Of a stretch of DNA of 12,040 bases, positions 6,691 to 12,040 are shown piece by piece. Source of the stretch: Nitrososphaerota archaeon (GTDB lineage: Archaea; Thermoproteota; Nitrososphaeria; Nitrososphaerales; UBA57). The notes beneath the pieces were generated by a model. That model was not told the origin of the DNA. It ran no database searches and saw only the letters and a list, made by a program, of their open reading frames with translations. The position numbers and the translations under genes were made by a program. The first letter of the stretch is position 1; each line of letters starts with the position of its first letter. The DNA lies in assembly GCA_002693165.1 (NCBI GenBank), contig NZOP01000039.1, positions 1 to 12,040 on the forward strand. The letters are read 5' to 3'.

Positions 6691-7188
6691 ATGAGCGATT
6701 ATCCTCTTATTTCACAATTGAAGGAAGCTTCTGACTATGACAAAATCTTTAATCTTGTTAAACGCACAGTTGAAAAAACAATTTCTAGAAGACGTGCTGG
6801 CCTTTCATTAGTTCTAACAGAAATTCCTAATCATATCGGCGCGTATTTCGTAGAAGGCGGCAATAACATCTACATGAACATAACCATACTCAATGCAATG
6901 AAACAACTTACAACCACAAAGGAGGAATTCAATTCATTCGTTTACTCCATCCTTACCCATGAATACCTGCATTCTCTAGGCTATTCTGAAGAGACCCTCG
7001 TTAGACCTCTCGTCAAGAAGATCTGCGAAGAGCATTTCGGCCCAGGCCATAAAACTTCAACTATATCAAGCCATGAGCTGTATTCCATCTATCCCAAGCT
7101 CAGAAACCTGGGACCAGGAAGAGAGAACAACCAAAATTTCAAGGTCATAGATAACTTCGACAAGTCTAGCATGTCGTATATCGGCTAA
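6691..7188 (+). CDS. Small protein with HExxHxxG zinc-metalloprotease motif
   Basis: A 165-residue soluble protein without signal peptide or membrane helix. Residues 84-99 read VYSILTHEYLHSLGYS, so H90-E91-x-x-H94-x-x-G97 forms the zinc-binding active-site helix of zincin peptidases. The preceding strand, NNIYMNITIL (58-67), resembles the edge strand before that helix in small zincins. The third metal ligand is not clear: the metzincin position (HExxHxxGxxH) holds Glu100 rather than His, and later histidines (H115, H120, H128) are alternatives. It may be a minimal cytoplasmic protease, or a zincin fold without peptidase action. I do not recognise a named family. It ends four bases into the convergent rnhA gene. 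Confidence 0.7.
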   Translation: MSDYPLISQLKEASDYDKIFNLVKRTVEKTISRRRAGLSLVLTEIPNHIGAYFVEGGNNIYMNITILNAMKQLTTTKEEFNSFVYSILTHEYLHSLGYSEETLVRPLVKKICEEHFGPGHKTSTISSHELYSIYPKLRNLGPGRENNQNFKVIDNFDKSSMSYIG

Positions 7189-7685
7189 ATTTCCTTATCC
7201 GTTTCACCATGTAGTTGATTTGAATGTCTTTCCATTCCATCTGCTGCATTTTGCGCAAGTCTATCTGCCAGTTTATTTTGTTCTCTAGGAATCCATTCCA
7301 AGGATACCCTGCATCCTTCTTTCTCGTATAATTTTATTTGCGCTACACATGAATCTCTATATTTCTTCAAGTGGGCTGCTTTAACTTTCCAATTACCTTG
7401 CACTTGTTCAATAACTAATTTGGAATCGCCATAAATTCTTAATTCGGATATCCCATCAGGACGTTTTACAGAAAGTGCATCTAATCCGCGAAATAAAGCT
7501 TGATACTCGGCAACATTATTCGACAAAATACCATTGTCGTCTTTATGATCATATGCAGGTGTGTTCCATCCTTGTTCATATACAATATTATTCCTGGAAT
7601 CTAAAACAACCGTTCCCATGCCCATGTCGCAAGAACCATCGTTCTTGTATTTACAAGAACCATCAAAATATAATTTGTATATCAT
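7185..7685 (-). CDS. rnhA: Ribonuclease HI
   Basis: Cuts the RNA strand of RNA-DNA hybrids, for example R-loops and replication primers. The 166 residues carry the four acidic metal ligands of the RNase HI fold: D8 in YFDGS, E60 in NNVAEYQAL, D87 in YGDSKLV and D141 in NKLADRLAQ. WIPREQNKLAD is the usual last motif. The loop after the first strand (KYKNDGSCDMGMGTVV) replaces the PNPGPAG turn of bacterial enzymes, and the basic protrusion of E. coli RNase HI is absent, as in the archaeal and short bacterial forms. It lies 13 bases downstream of thioredoxin on the same strand, so the two may be co-transcribed. Its TAG stop overlaps the TAA of the convergent HExxH gene. Confidence 0.92.
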   Translation of the reverse strand: MIYKLYFDGSCKYKNDGSCDMGMGTVVLDSRNNIVYEQGWNTPAYDHKDDNGILSNNVAEYQALFRGLDALSVKRPDGISELRIYGDSKLVIEQVQGNWKVKAAHLKKYRDSCVAQIKLYEKEGCRVSLEWIPREQNKLADRLAQNAADGMERHSNQLHGETDKEI

Positions 7686-7698
7686 TATTTAATTCTAA

Positions 7699-8022
7699 TT
7701 AAACGAACGGTTCTAATTTCTTAGCGTAGACTTCCTTGCTTCCAGCGCCGGTCACTCGTTCCACTTCCTTTCCGTCCTTGAATATCACAAGGCAGGGAAT
7801 TCCGTGTATCTGATAGTCTGAAGCAAGCTTTCCGTTCTCGTCTACATTGATCTTGACTATATGGGCCTTGCCATCATAGTCCTCTGATAATTCCTCTAAA
7901 ACCGGGGCAATTGCACGGCATGGACCGCACCATTCTGCCCAAAAATCAACCATAACCGGTAACTTTGACTGTAGCACATCATTTCCGAATGAGCTTTCGC
8001 TTGAATGTATAATCTTTGACAT
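7699..8022 (-). CDS. trxA: Thioredoxin
   Basis: A cytoplasmic dithiol-disulphide oxidoreductase that keeps protein cysteines reduced. From the ATG at 8022 it has 107 residues, the standard thioredoxin size. The active site is WCGPC at 31-35 within MVDFWAEWCGPCRAIAPVLEEL, followed by VDENGKLASDYQIHGIPCLVIFKDGKEV with the cis-proline at 76. A third cysteine at 77, right after the cis-proline where Thr is common, is unusual. The frame runs further upstream to 8154, but that extension overlaps the divergent GTPase gene and has no thioredoxin similarity. A TATA-like attcatattt on the minus strand (8043-8052) sits about 26 bases before ATG 8022, supporting this start. The rnhA gene follows after 13 bases. 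Confidence 0.93.
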   Translation of the reverse strand: MSKIIHSSESSFGNDVLQSKLPVMVDFWAEWCGPCRAIAPVLEELSEDYDGKAHIVKINVDENGKLASDYQIHGIPCLVIFKDGKEVERVTGAGSKEVYAKKLEPFV

Positions 8023-8042
8023 ACCGTATCTTGAAATTCCTG

Positions 8043-8052
8043 AAATATGAAT
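8043..8052 (-). promoter_or_regulatory. TATA-like box of trxA
   Basis: On the minus strand attcatattt is centred about 26 bases before the chosen ATG at 8022. It is back to back with the promoter of the GTPase gene in a spacer of only 70 bases. Confidence 0.4.
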
Positions 8053-8059
8053 CTTCACG

Positions 8060-8066
8060 TTTTTAT
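8060..8066 (+). promoter_or_regulatory. TATA-like box of the DRG GTPase gene
   Basis: tttttat lies about 28 bases before the ATG at 8093, consistent with a leaderless or nearly leaderless message. The two divergent boxes are under 20 bases apart, so initiation at one could interfere with the other. Confidence 0.4.
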
Positions 8067-8092
8067 CTGATTTTATCATTAGTAAAGTCAAC

Positions 8093-9190
8093 ATGGGAGT
8101 TCCTGAAAGAATAAAAGAGATCGAGGATGAGATTCGCCGAACGCAGATCAACAAGGCTACTAATCACCATATCGGTCTTCTCCGTGCGAAAATTTCAAGA
8201 CTAAAGCAGGAGCAGGAAGAGAAATCAGGACGTGCCAGTAAATCTACCGGCGGCTATTCGGTAAGACGTAGCGGCGACGCAACTGTGTCTATCATAGGTC
8301 TTCCAAGTGTAGGTAAATCAACGCTGCTGAACAATCTGACCGGTGCAGATTCCAAGATCGGCTCATACGATTTCACGACACTGGACGTTGTTCCAGGTAC
8401 GATGACTTACAACGGAGCAAAAGTTCAGATACTCGACTTGCCAGGTATCATAAAAGGCGCTGCATCAGGAAAGGGATTCGGAAAAAAAGTTCTTTCCGTT
8501 GCAAGAACTTCAAACCTCGTCATCATGGTTGTCGATGTCTTCAAGCCTGACCAAACAGAACTGCTAAGAAATGAACTTGCACAAATAGGAATTCGCCTTG
8601 ATCAGAAACCTCCGAACATCACAGTCGATAAAAAAGGCTCTGGAGGAATCCAGATAACAAACCTCGTCCCTGAATCAATCTCCAACACATTGATCGGTGG
8701 AATTCTGCGCATCAACAAGATTCACCATGCGAGAGTGTTCATTCCCGAACCGATAACCACGGAGCAATTCATAGACGTTATCTCAGGAAATCGTGTCTAC
8801 ATAAACTCAGTAACCATACTCAACAAGGTCGACTTGGTGGACAAGAAAGAAATGGATGCGATAAAATCCAAAATCGGAACCGACTTTATACCTATATCTG
8901 CTGACAAAGACAGAAATCTAGAAGATCTTAAGGATGCAATATACCAGCAACTGGATCTGATAAGGATCTACCTGAGGCCAAAGGGAGGGGTAGCTGACTA
9001 TGAAGAACCGCTTATTGTTCCTCGAGACTCATCTATCATAGAGATCTGTGCAAAGATCCACCGTGACGTCCAAAAGAACTTTCGCTATGCGTACATATGG
9101 GGCACAAGCGCTAAATTCAAAGGGCAAAAAGTCGGCAAGAAGCACATCGTAGAAGACGAAGACGTAGTCACACTTATCAATGCGAAATAG
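8093..9190 (+). CDS. DRG-family GTPase with TGS domain
   Basis: A translation-associated GTPase of the OBG/DRG superfamily; eukaryotic DRG1/2 bind ribosomes, and archaea carry one homologue. The 365 residues are full length. The N-terminal helix-rich part starts PERIKEIEDEIRRTQINKATNHHIGLLRAKISRLK, the highly conserved DRG opening. The G domain follows: G1 GLPSVGKST (69-77), G2 FTTLD (94-98), G3 DLPG (115-118) with the glycine-rich KGAASGKGFG typical of DRG, and G4 NKVD (244-247), with an SA of G5 near 269. The last 75 residues (about 290-365) are a TGS domain ending KKHIVEDEDVVTLI. The gene is divergent from trxA, and its 3' end carries the TATA box of the next gene. Identity is firm; the cellular role in archaea is less known. 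Confidence 0.95.
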   Translation: MGVPERIKEIEDEIRRTQINKATNHHIGLLRAKISRLKQEQEEKSGRASKSTGGYSVRRSGDATVSIIGLPSVGKSTLLNNLTGADSKIGSYDFTTLDVVPGTMTYNGAKVQILDLPGIIKGAASGKGFGKKVLSVARTSNLVIMVVDVFKPDQTELLRNELAQIGIRLDQKPPNITVDKKGSGGIQITNLVPESISNTLIGGILRINKIHHARVFIPEPITTEQFIDVISGNRVYINSVTILNKVDLVDKKEMDAIKSKIGTDFIPISADKDRNLEDLKDAIYQQLDLIRIYLRPKGGVADYEEPLIVPRDSSIIEICAKIHRDVQKNFRYAYIWGTSAKFKGQKVGKKHIVEDEDVVTLINAK

Positions 9191-9197
9191 TTATAAC
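9188..9197 (+). promoter_or_regulatory. TATA-like box of the three-helix membrane protein gene
   Basis: tagttataac includes the TAG stop of the GTPase gene (9188-9190) and is centred about 27 bases before the ATG at 9220, again a leaderless arrangement. Confidence 0.4.
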
Positions 9198-9219
9198 CGG
9201 AATCTGCTTCTAGTAATCA

Positions 9220-9675
9220 ATGAAACCACTCTATGCAGTTTCTTTAATCTTCGGAATTTTAGCTGTTCTACTTTCTGGAATGCACGGCGTAGGCGAAGTG
9301 CTACAAGATGGTAACCCTCCTGACATATTGATTAATGCTTGGGGAACACCTCCTAATGGAGATGGAGAATGCAACGAAGGAAACTGTTTTCCAGCTATGA
9401 CGATACTTACATTCTTGCCTTTCCAAGTAGTCGGAATACTTACGATAATCTTTAGTCTTGTTTTGGGAATGATTGTAGTACAGACGTATAGAGAAGCAGA
9501 GAAAAACGTTCCAGATGTTCCAAACACAGCACCACCTCCATTGAAATCAATTCCATACAAACGCGGCCAACACATTGTGATCGGTTCTATCCTGATACTC
9601 TTGATCGGTGGCGGATTCTTGGCGCCAATCCTAGGACTCATATCAGCTATTACTAGATTTATCGGCTCACGATAA
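9220..9675 (+). CDS. Small membrane protein with three predicted helices, unknown function
   Basis: A 151-residue protein with three hydrophobic segments at about 5-22, 60-88 and 118-146. The loop between the first two (about 23-59) is polar and contains a cysteine pair, GECNEGNCFP (C51, C56), plus PPDILINAWGTPPNGDGE. The second loop is proline-rich (VPDVPNTAPPPLKSIPYKRG). The first helix with a following loop could also be read as a signal anchor. No family is recognised. It is followed after 32 bases by the thiT-like gene on the same strand. It is far shorter than an EcfT transmembrane subunit and shows none of its motifs, so I do not propose it as the partner of ThiT. An opposite-strand frame over the same bases lacks sensible features. 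Confidence 0.65.
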   Translation: MKPLYAVSLIFGILAVLLSGMHGVGEVLQDGNPPDILINAWGTPPNGDGECNEGNCFPAMTILTFLPFQVVGILTIIFSLVLGMIVVQTYREAEKNVPDVPNTAPPPLKSIPYKRGQHIVIGSILILLIGGGFLAPILGLISAITRFIGSR

Positions 9676-9707
9676 ATCTTAATTGACTCAATTCTCATAA
9701 TCTTATC

Positions 9708-10226
9708 ATGTCCCTAATTTCCAGACCAATACTTGCCGAAGGCGCAATAATGGTTTCAATCGCCGTAGTTCTTGATCTAATATCTACTCTTCTTCCATCA
9801 TTGCCACAAGGCGGTTCCGTCACATTGGGCGCTATGGTCCCACTATTGCTCTTTGCAATTCGTAGAGGATACACTTACGGAATAGCAGCAGGCATACTTT
9901 TTTCAATTGTAACACTTGCATTCCGTCCACCCTTCATAGTCAGTCCGATTCAATTTCTGTTGGACTATCCATTGGCGTTCGGTGCACTGGGCTTGGCAGG
10001 AATCTTCTCAAGCAATGTCATACTCGCTACATTTGTAGGAATCTTTGGCAGGTTCTTAGCTCATTTCATCTCGGGAGTTGTCTGGTTTGGAGAATACGCA
10101 CCTGAAGGAACTCCTGTTGCAGTTTATTCAGCAATCTATAACGGAAGCTACTTGGGAATAGAATTTGTTTCAAGTACAATACTGTTGTACATAATACTCA
10201 AGCGTAACATTCTTGAAATAAAATAA
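9708..10226 (+). CDS. thiT: ThiT-like thiamine-binding S-component of an ECF transporter
   Basis: Captures thiamine at the membrane and delivers it through an energy-coupling module (EcfT plus ATPases). The 172 residues form about six membrane helices. Family blocks are plain: PQGGSVTLGAMVPLLLFAIRRG (33-54), SPIQFLLDYPLAFGALGLAG (79-98), GRFLAHFISGVVWFGEYAPEG (114-134) and YSAIYNGSYLG (140-150). H119, Y140 and N145 keep the same spacing as the His125, Tyr146 and Asn151 thiamine ligands that I recall for Lactococcus lactis ThiT. LDY at 85-87 may stand for the Glu-Tyr pair of that protein, with Asp replacing Glu. No EcfT or ATPase gene is in the window, and no TPP riboswitch-like sequence fits in the 32-base gap upstream. 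Assignment is confident at family level. Confidence 0.85.
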   Translation: MSLISRPILAEGAIMVSIAVVLDLISTLLPSLPQGGSVTLGAMVPLLLFAIRRGYTYGIAAGILFSIVTLAFRPPFIVSPIQFLLDYPLAFGALGLAGIFSSNVILATFVGIFGRFLAHFISGVVWFGEYAPEGTPVAVYSAIYNGSYLGIEFVSSTILLYIILKRNILEIK

Positions 10227-10229
10227 AAA

Positions 10230-10255
10230 AATTTTTTGGAGGACAATGTCCTCCA
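10230..10255. terminator. Shared hairpin terminator between convergent thiT and glutamine synthetase genes
   Basis: GGAGGAC (10238-10244) pairs perfectly with GTCCTCC (10248-10254) around an AAT loop; T10237-A10255 extends the stem to 8 bp. An A-run and T-run (aaaaaaatttttt) lie on the thiT side. Read on the minus strand, the hairpin is followed by a long T-run, a classic intrinsic terminator for the glutamine synthetase message; on the plus strand the T-run precedes the hairpin and could itself end the thiT message. Confidence 0.6.
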
Positions 10256-10275
10256 CGTTGTAGTTATTTCGCTAA

Positions 10276-11790
10276 CTATACATCGAAATACAATTGGAAC
10301 TCATGTGGATGAGTTCTTGATGCAACATCGAAGTGTGCATCTCTTGCGAATTCTAATATAGTTTCCAATAGATCTCCATCGAAAACTGGTTTCAAGAAGT
10401 CATGATCGCTTTCTAATGCATCAGCAGCTTCTGCCAAGTCTCTAGGCAAAGATTTGATATTCAATTCACGTTTACGATCCTCGGAAAGCGTATAGATGTT
10501 TTCATCAACTGGATTTCCACAATCTATCTTGTTCTTGATTCCATCAAGTCCTGCACATAACATTGCAGGGAATGCAAGGTATGGATTTGCAGTTGTATCA
10601 GGACATCTGAATTCTATTCTCTTTGCATTTTCATTGCCCTTGATGTTTACTGGAACTCTAACATTTGCAGATCTATTGCTTCTACTCCATGCTATGTAGA
10701 TAGGCGCTTCAAATCCAGGTACAAGTCGCTTGTATGAATTTGTTGTAGGCGCTACAATACAGGCTAATGCTCTTGTATGAGCCATAATGCCTCCAATATA
10801 GTACCTTGCTTCCTGGCTTAATTCTGAATGTTCATCATTCTCATCATAGAATCTGTTCTTTCCATCCTTCCAAATACTCTGGTGACAGTGCATCCCTGAG
10901 CCGTTATCACCAACTAATGGCTTTGGCATGAAAGTTGCAACCATGCCTTTCTGATGTGCGACATTCTTGACAACATATTTGAATGATTGAGCGCTGTCTG
11001 CTTGGTTTACCAATGTATCATACATCATGTTGATCTCACATTGTCCTGCAGTTGCTACTTCATGGTGATGAGCGTCAACAATAATTCCGAAAGAATCTTC
11101 CATATGAGCTACAGCATCATTTCTAAAGTCCATCAACGTATCCTGAGGAGTTGTTGGGAAATATCCCTCTTTATGTCTAATCGGAACATTTATTCCACCT
11201 TTTCCGCAACCTTGTTCAGTAGCAGGTCCACCTGGCTTCCAAGCAGCTTCTTTACTACGTATAGAATAACTTTGTCCTTTTGCAGGTGTATTTACATCCC
11301 ATGTTACTCCATCAAAAACAAAGAATTCTAATTCAGGACCCCAAAAAGAAGAATCACCATATCCACTTTCTTTAAGGAATTCTTCAGCTTTTTGTGCAAT
11401 TCCTCTTGGATCTTTAGCTAAAGGACCTCCTTTATGAACAGGATGACCCATGCCCCAATTTATTGAACATAAAACTCTAGCATATTTTTTACTTGGATCA
11501 GACCAAGGGATTACTACAAATGTATTTGGATCAGGTTTCAATAACATGTCTGATTCACTGATACTAGTAAAACCTCTAATTGATGAACCATCTAATTTTG
11601 GTATACCGTTTGTCCATGCATCTGCATCAATTGTATGTGCCGGTACAGTTACATGTTGTAATTTTCCAGGTACGTCAGTGAATTGAAGGTCAATAAACCT
11701 AATGTCTTCACTTTGAATCTTATTCATTACATCTTGGATACTCAATGATTTTCTTTTGAGCTGTCCTTCTGCTGTTCTTACGTATGGCAT
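10276..11790 (-). CDS. glnA: Glutamine synthetase, type I
   Basis: Makes glutamine from glutamate, ammonia and ATP, the main ammonium-assimilation step; the GSI enzyme is a cytoplasmic dodecamer. The 504 residues are somewhat longer than typical GSI (about 440-470). Signatures include FTDVPGKLQHVTVP, the latch region KLDGSSIRGF, GPELEFFVFDG (metal ligands), HHHEVATAGQCEINM, the ATP loop NGSGMHCHQS, the glutamate-binding NRSANVRVP and EFRCPDTTANPYL. A segment reading SKEAAWKPGGP...GGINVPIRHKEGYFPTTPQD matches the insertion typical of the GSI-beta subclass. A tyrosine lies in NIYTLSED, at the adenylylation-loop position, but that tyrosine also occurs in unmodified enzymes. The gene converges with thiT. 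GC content is lower in the part coding for the N-terminus. Confidence 0.95.
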   Translation of the reverse strand: MPYVRTAEGQLKRKSLSIQDVMNKIQSEDIRFIDLQFTDVPGKLQHVTVPAHTIDADAWTNGIPKLDGSSIRGFTSISESDMLLKPDPNTFVVIPWSDPSKKYARVLCSINWGMGHPVHKGGPLAKDPRGIAQKAEEFLKESGYGDSSFWGPELEFFVFDGVTWDVNTPAKGQSYSIRSKEAAWKPGGPATEQGCGKGGINVPIRHKEGYFPTTPQDTLMDFRNDAVAHMEDSFGIIVDAHHHEVATAGQCEINMMYDTLVNQADSAQSFKYVVKNVAHQKGMVATFMPKPLVGDNGSGMHCHQSIWKDGKNRFYDENDEHSELSQEARYYIGGIMAHTRALACIVAPTTNSYKRLVPGFEAPIYIAWSRSNRSANVRVPVNIKGNENAKRIEFRCPDTTANPYLAFPAMLCAGLDGIKNKIDCGNPVDENIYTLSEDRKRELNIKSLPRDLAEAADALESDHDFLKPVFDGDLLETILEFARDAHFDVASRTHPHEFQLYFDV

Positions 11791-11810
11791 AATATATGTA
11801 AAAAACTAGC

Positions 11811-11820
11811 TACATATAAA
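11811..11820 (-). promoter_or_regulatory. TATA box of glnA
   Basis: On the minus strand tttatatgta is centred about 26 bases before the ATG at 11790, a textbook archaeal distance implying a leaderless or nearly leaderless message. The remaining spacer up to 11887 is AT-rich and I see no other clear element in it. Confidence 0.55.
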
Positions 11821-11887
11821 GAATAAGCAAAAAATTATGAACATTCATTCAATATTAATTTAACATTCTAGACGTATATGTAATAAT

Positions 11888-12040
11888 TTATCTTTTTGTT
11901 ATCTTTTTGAGAGGCGTTTGCCTATTCCAAGCTAATCCTCTTTTGTATCTGTATATGTCATTTTTGAGATATTGGACGTCCTCTGTTGTTTCTTTTATCT
12001 TCTTTTCTAAACGTCGTTTTCCAAAAAACCCGTTTTCCGT
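11888..12040 (-). CDS. 3' end of an unidentified gene (basic C-terminal tail)
   Basis: On the minus strand the frame is open from the window edge for 50 codons and ends in TAA at 11888-11890. The visible peptide includes FGKRRLEKKIKETTED, VQYLKNDIYRYKRG and LAWNRQTPLKKITKR, with 15 Lys/Arg of 50. The heptad-like spacing of hydrophobic residues in the first half suggests a helix or short coiled coil followed by a basic tail that could bind nucleic acid or sit at a membrane surface. The start lies outside the window and I do not recognise a family. It is in the same orientation as glnA, 97 bases before its start codon. Confidence 0.55.
   Translation of the reverse strand, partial: TENGFFGKRRLEKKIKETTEDVQYLKNDIYRYKRGLAWNRQTPLKKITKR

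Noticed and set aside
8023..8154. N-terminal extension of thioredoxin starting at 8154
   Set aside because: It overlaps the conserved N-terminus of the divergent DRG gene and adds residues with no thioredoxin similarity; ATG 8022 gives the standard size and has a TATA-like box at the right distance.
9231..9698. Long minus-strand open frame opposite the three-helix membrane protein
   Set aside because: It mirrors the plus-strand gene, lacks a recognisable motif, and the plus strand gives coherent membrane helices, a suitable promoter and the same orientation as its neighbours.
9676..9707. TPP riboswitch before thiT
   Set aside because: The gap is only 32 bases and lacks the CTGAGA core, so there is no room for the aptamer.
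10496..11686. Plus-strand open frames opposite glutamine synthetase
   Set aside because: The minus strand encodes an unambiguous full-length enzyme; the opposite frames show no recognisable domain.
1..12040. CRISPR array, insertion sequence or prophage remains
   Set aside because: I found no spaced direct repeats, transposase motifs or integrase-like proteins on reading both strands.

Overview
The window looks like a piece of an ammonia-oxidising-archaeon-type genome (Nitrososphaerota/Thaumarchaeota). This is inferred from gene content and style, not from any search. The pointers are an Nre-family DNA repair protein with a C-terminal PCNA-binding-like motif, a DRG-type GTPase with a TGS domain, an archaeal Hsp20, secreted proteins with a C-terminal membrane anchor and basic tail, AT-rich DNA, TTG starts, and AT-rich TATA-like boxes about 25 bases before start codons (leaderless genes). 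No insertion sequence, integrase, CRISPR array, tRNA or rRNA was seen. It reads as ordinary chromosomal backbone with a few unexplained elements.

Layout. 1-480: the 3' end of an ABC-3 (zinc/manganese-type) permease gene and a 37-residue cysteine-containing mini-protein. 520-1839: nreA. 1843-1940: a structured intergenic element, probably an RNA, whose predicted transcription start falls on the first base of an 8-bp closing stem. 1995-3305: glyA (serine hydroxymethyltransferase). 3358-6002: three consecutive secreted or membrane-anchored proteins (CBM9-like, CAP/SCP domain, unknown). 6060-6584: hsp20, with an inverted repeat between its TATA box and start codon and a hairpin plus T-run after it. 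6691-7188: a small HExxH protein, whose stop overlaps that of the convergent rnhA (7185-7685). Thioredoxin (7699-8022) lies upstream of rnhA on the minus strand and is divergent from the DRG GTPase gene (8093-9190). 9220-9675: a small three-helix membrane protein. 9708-10226: a ThiT-like thiamine-uptake S-component. 10276-11790 (minus): glutamine synthetase, converging on thiT across a shared hairpin. 11888-12040 (minus): the 3' end of a further gene that leaves the window.

How the genes relate. Most are separately promoted housekeeping genes: one-carbon metabolism (glyA), nitrogen assimilation (GS), vitamin uptake (thiT), metal uptake (ABC-3 permease), nucleic-acid maintenance (nreA, rnhA), proteostasis and redox (hsp20, thioredoxin) and translation-linked GTPase activity (DRG). 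I see no multi-gene defence or biosynthetic system. The best candidates for something undescribed are the three-stem element upstream of glyA, the hsp20 operator-like repeat, the small HExxH protein and the cysteine mini-protein.
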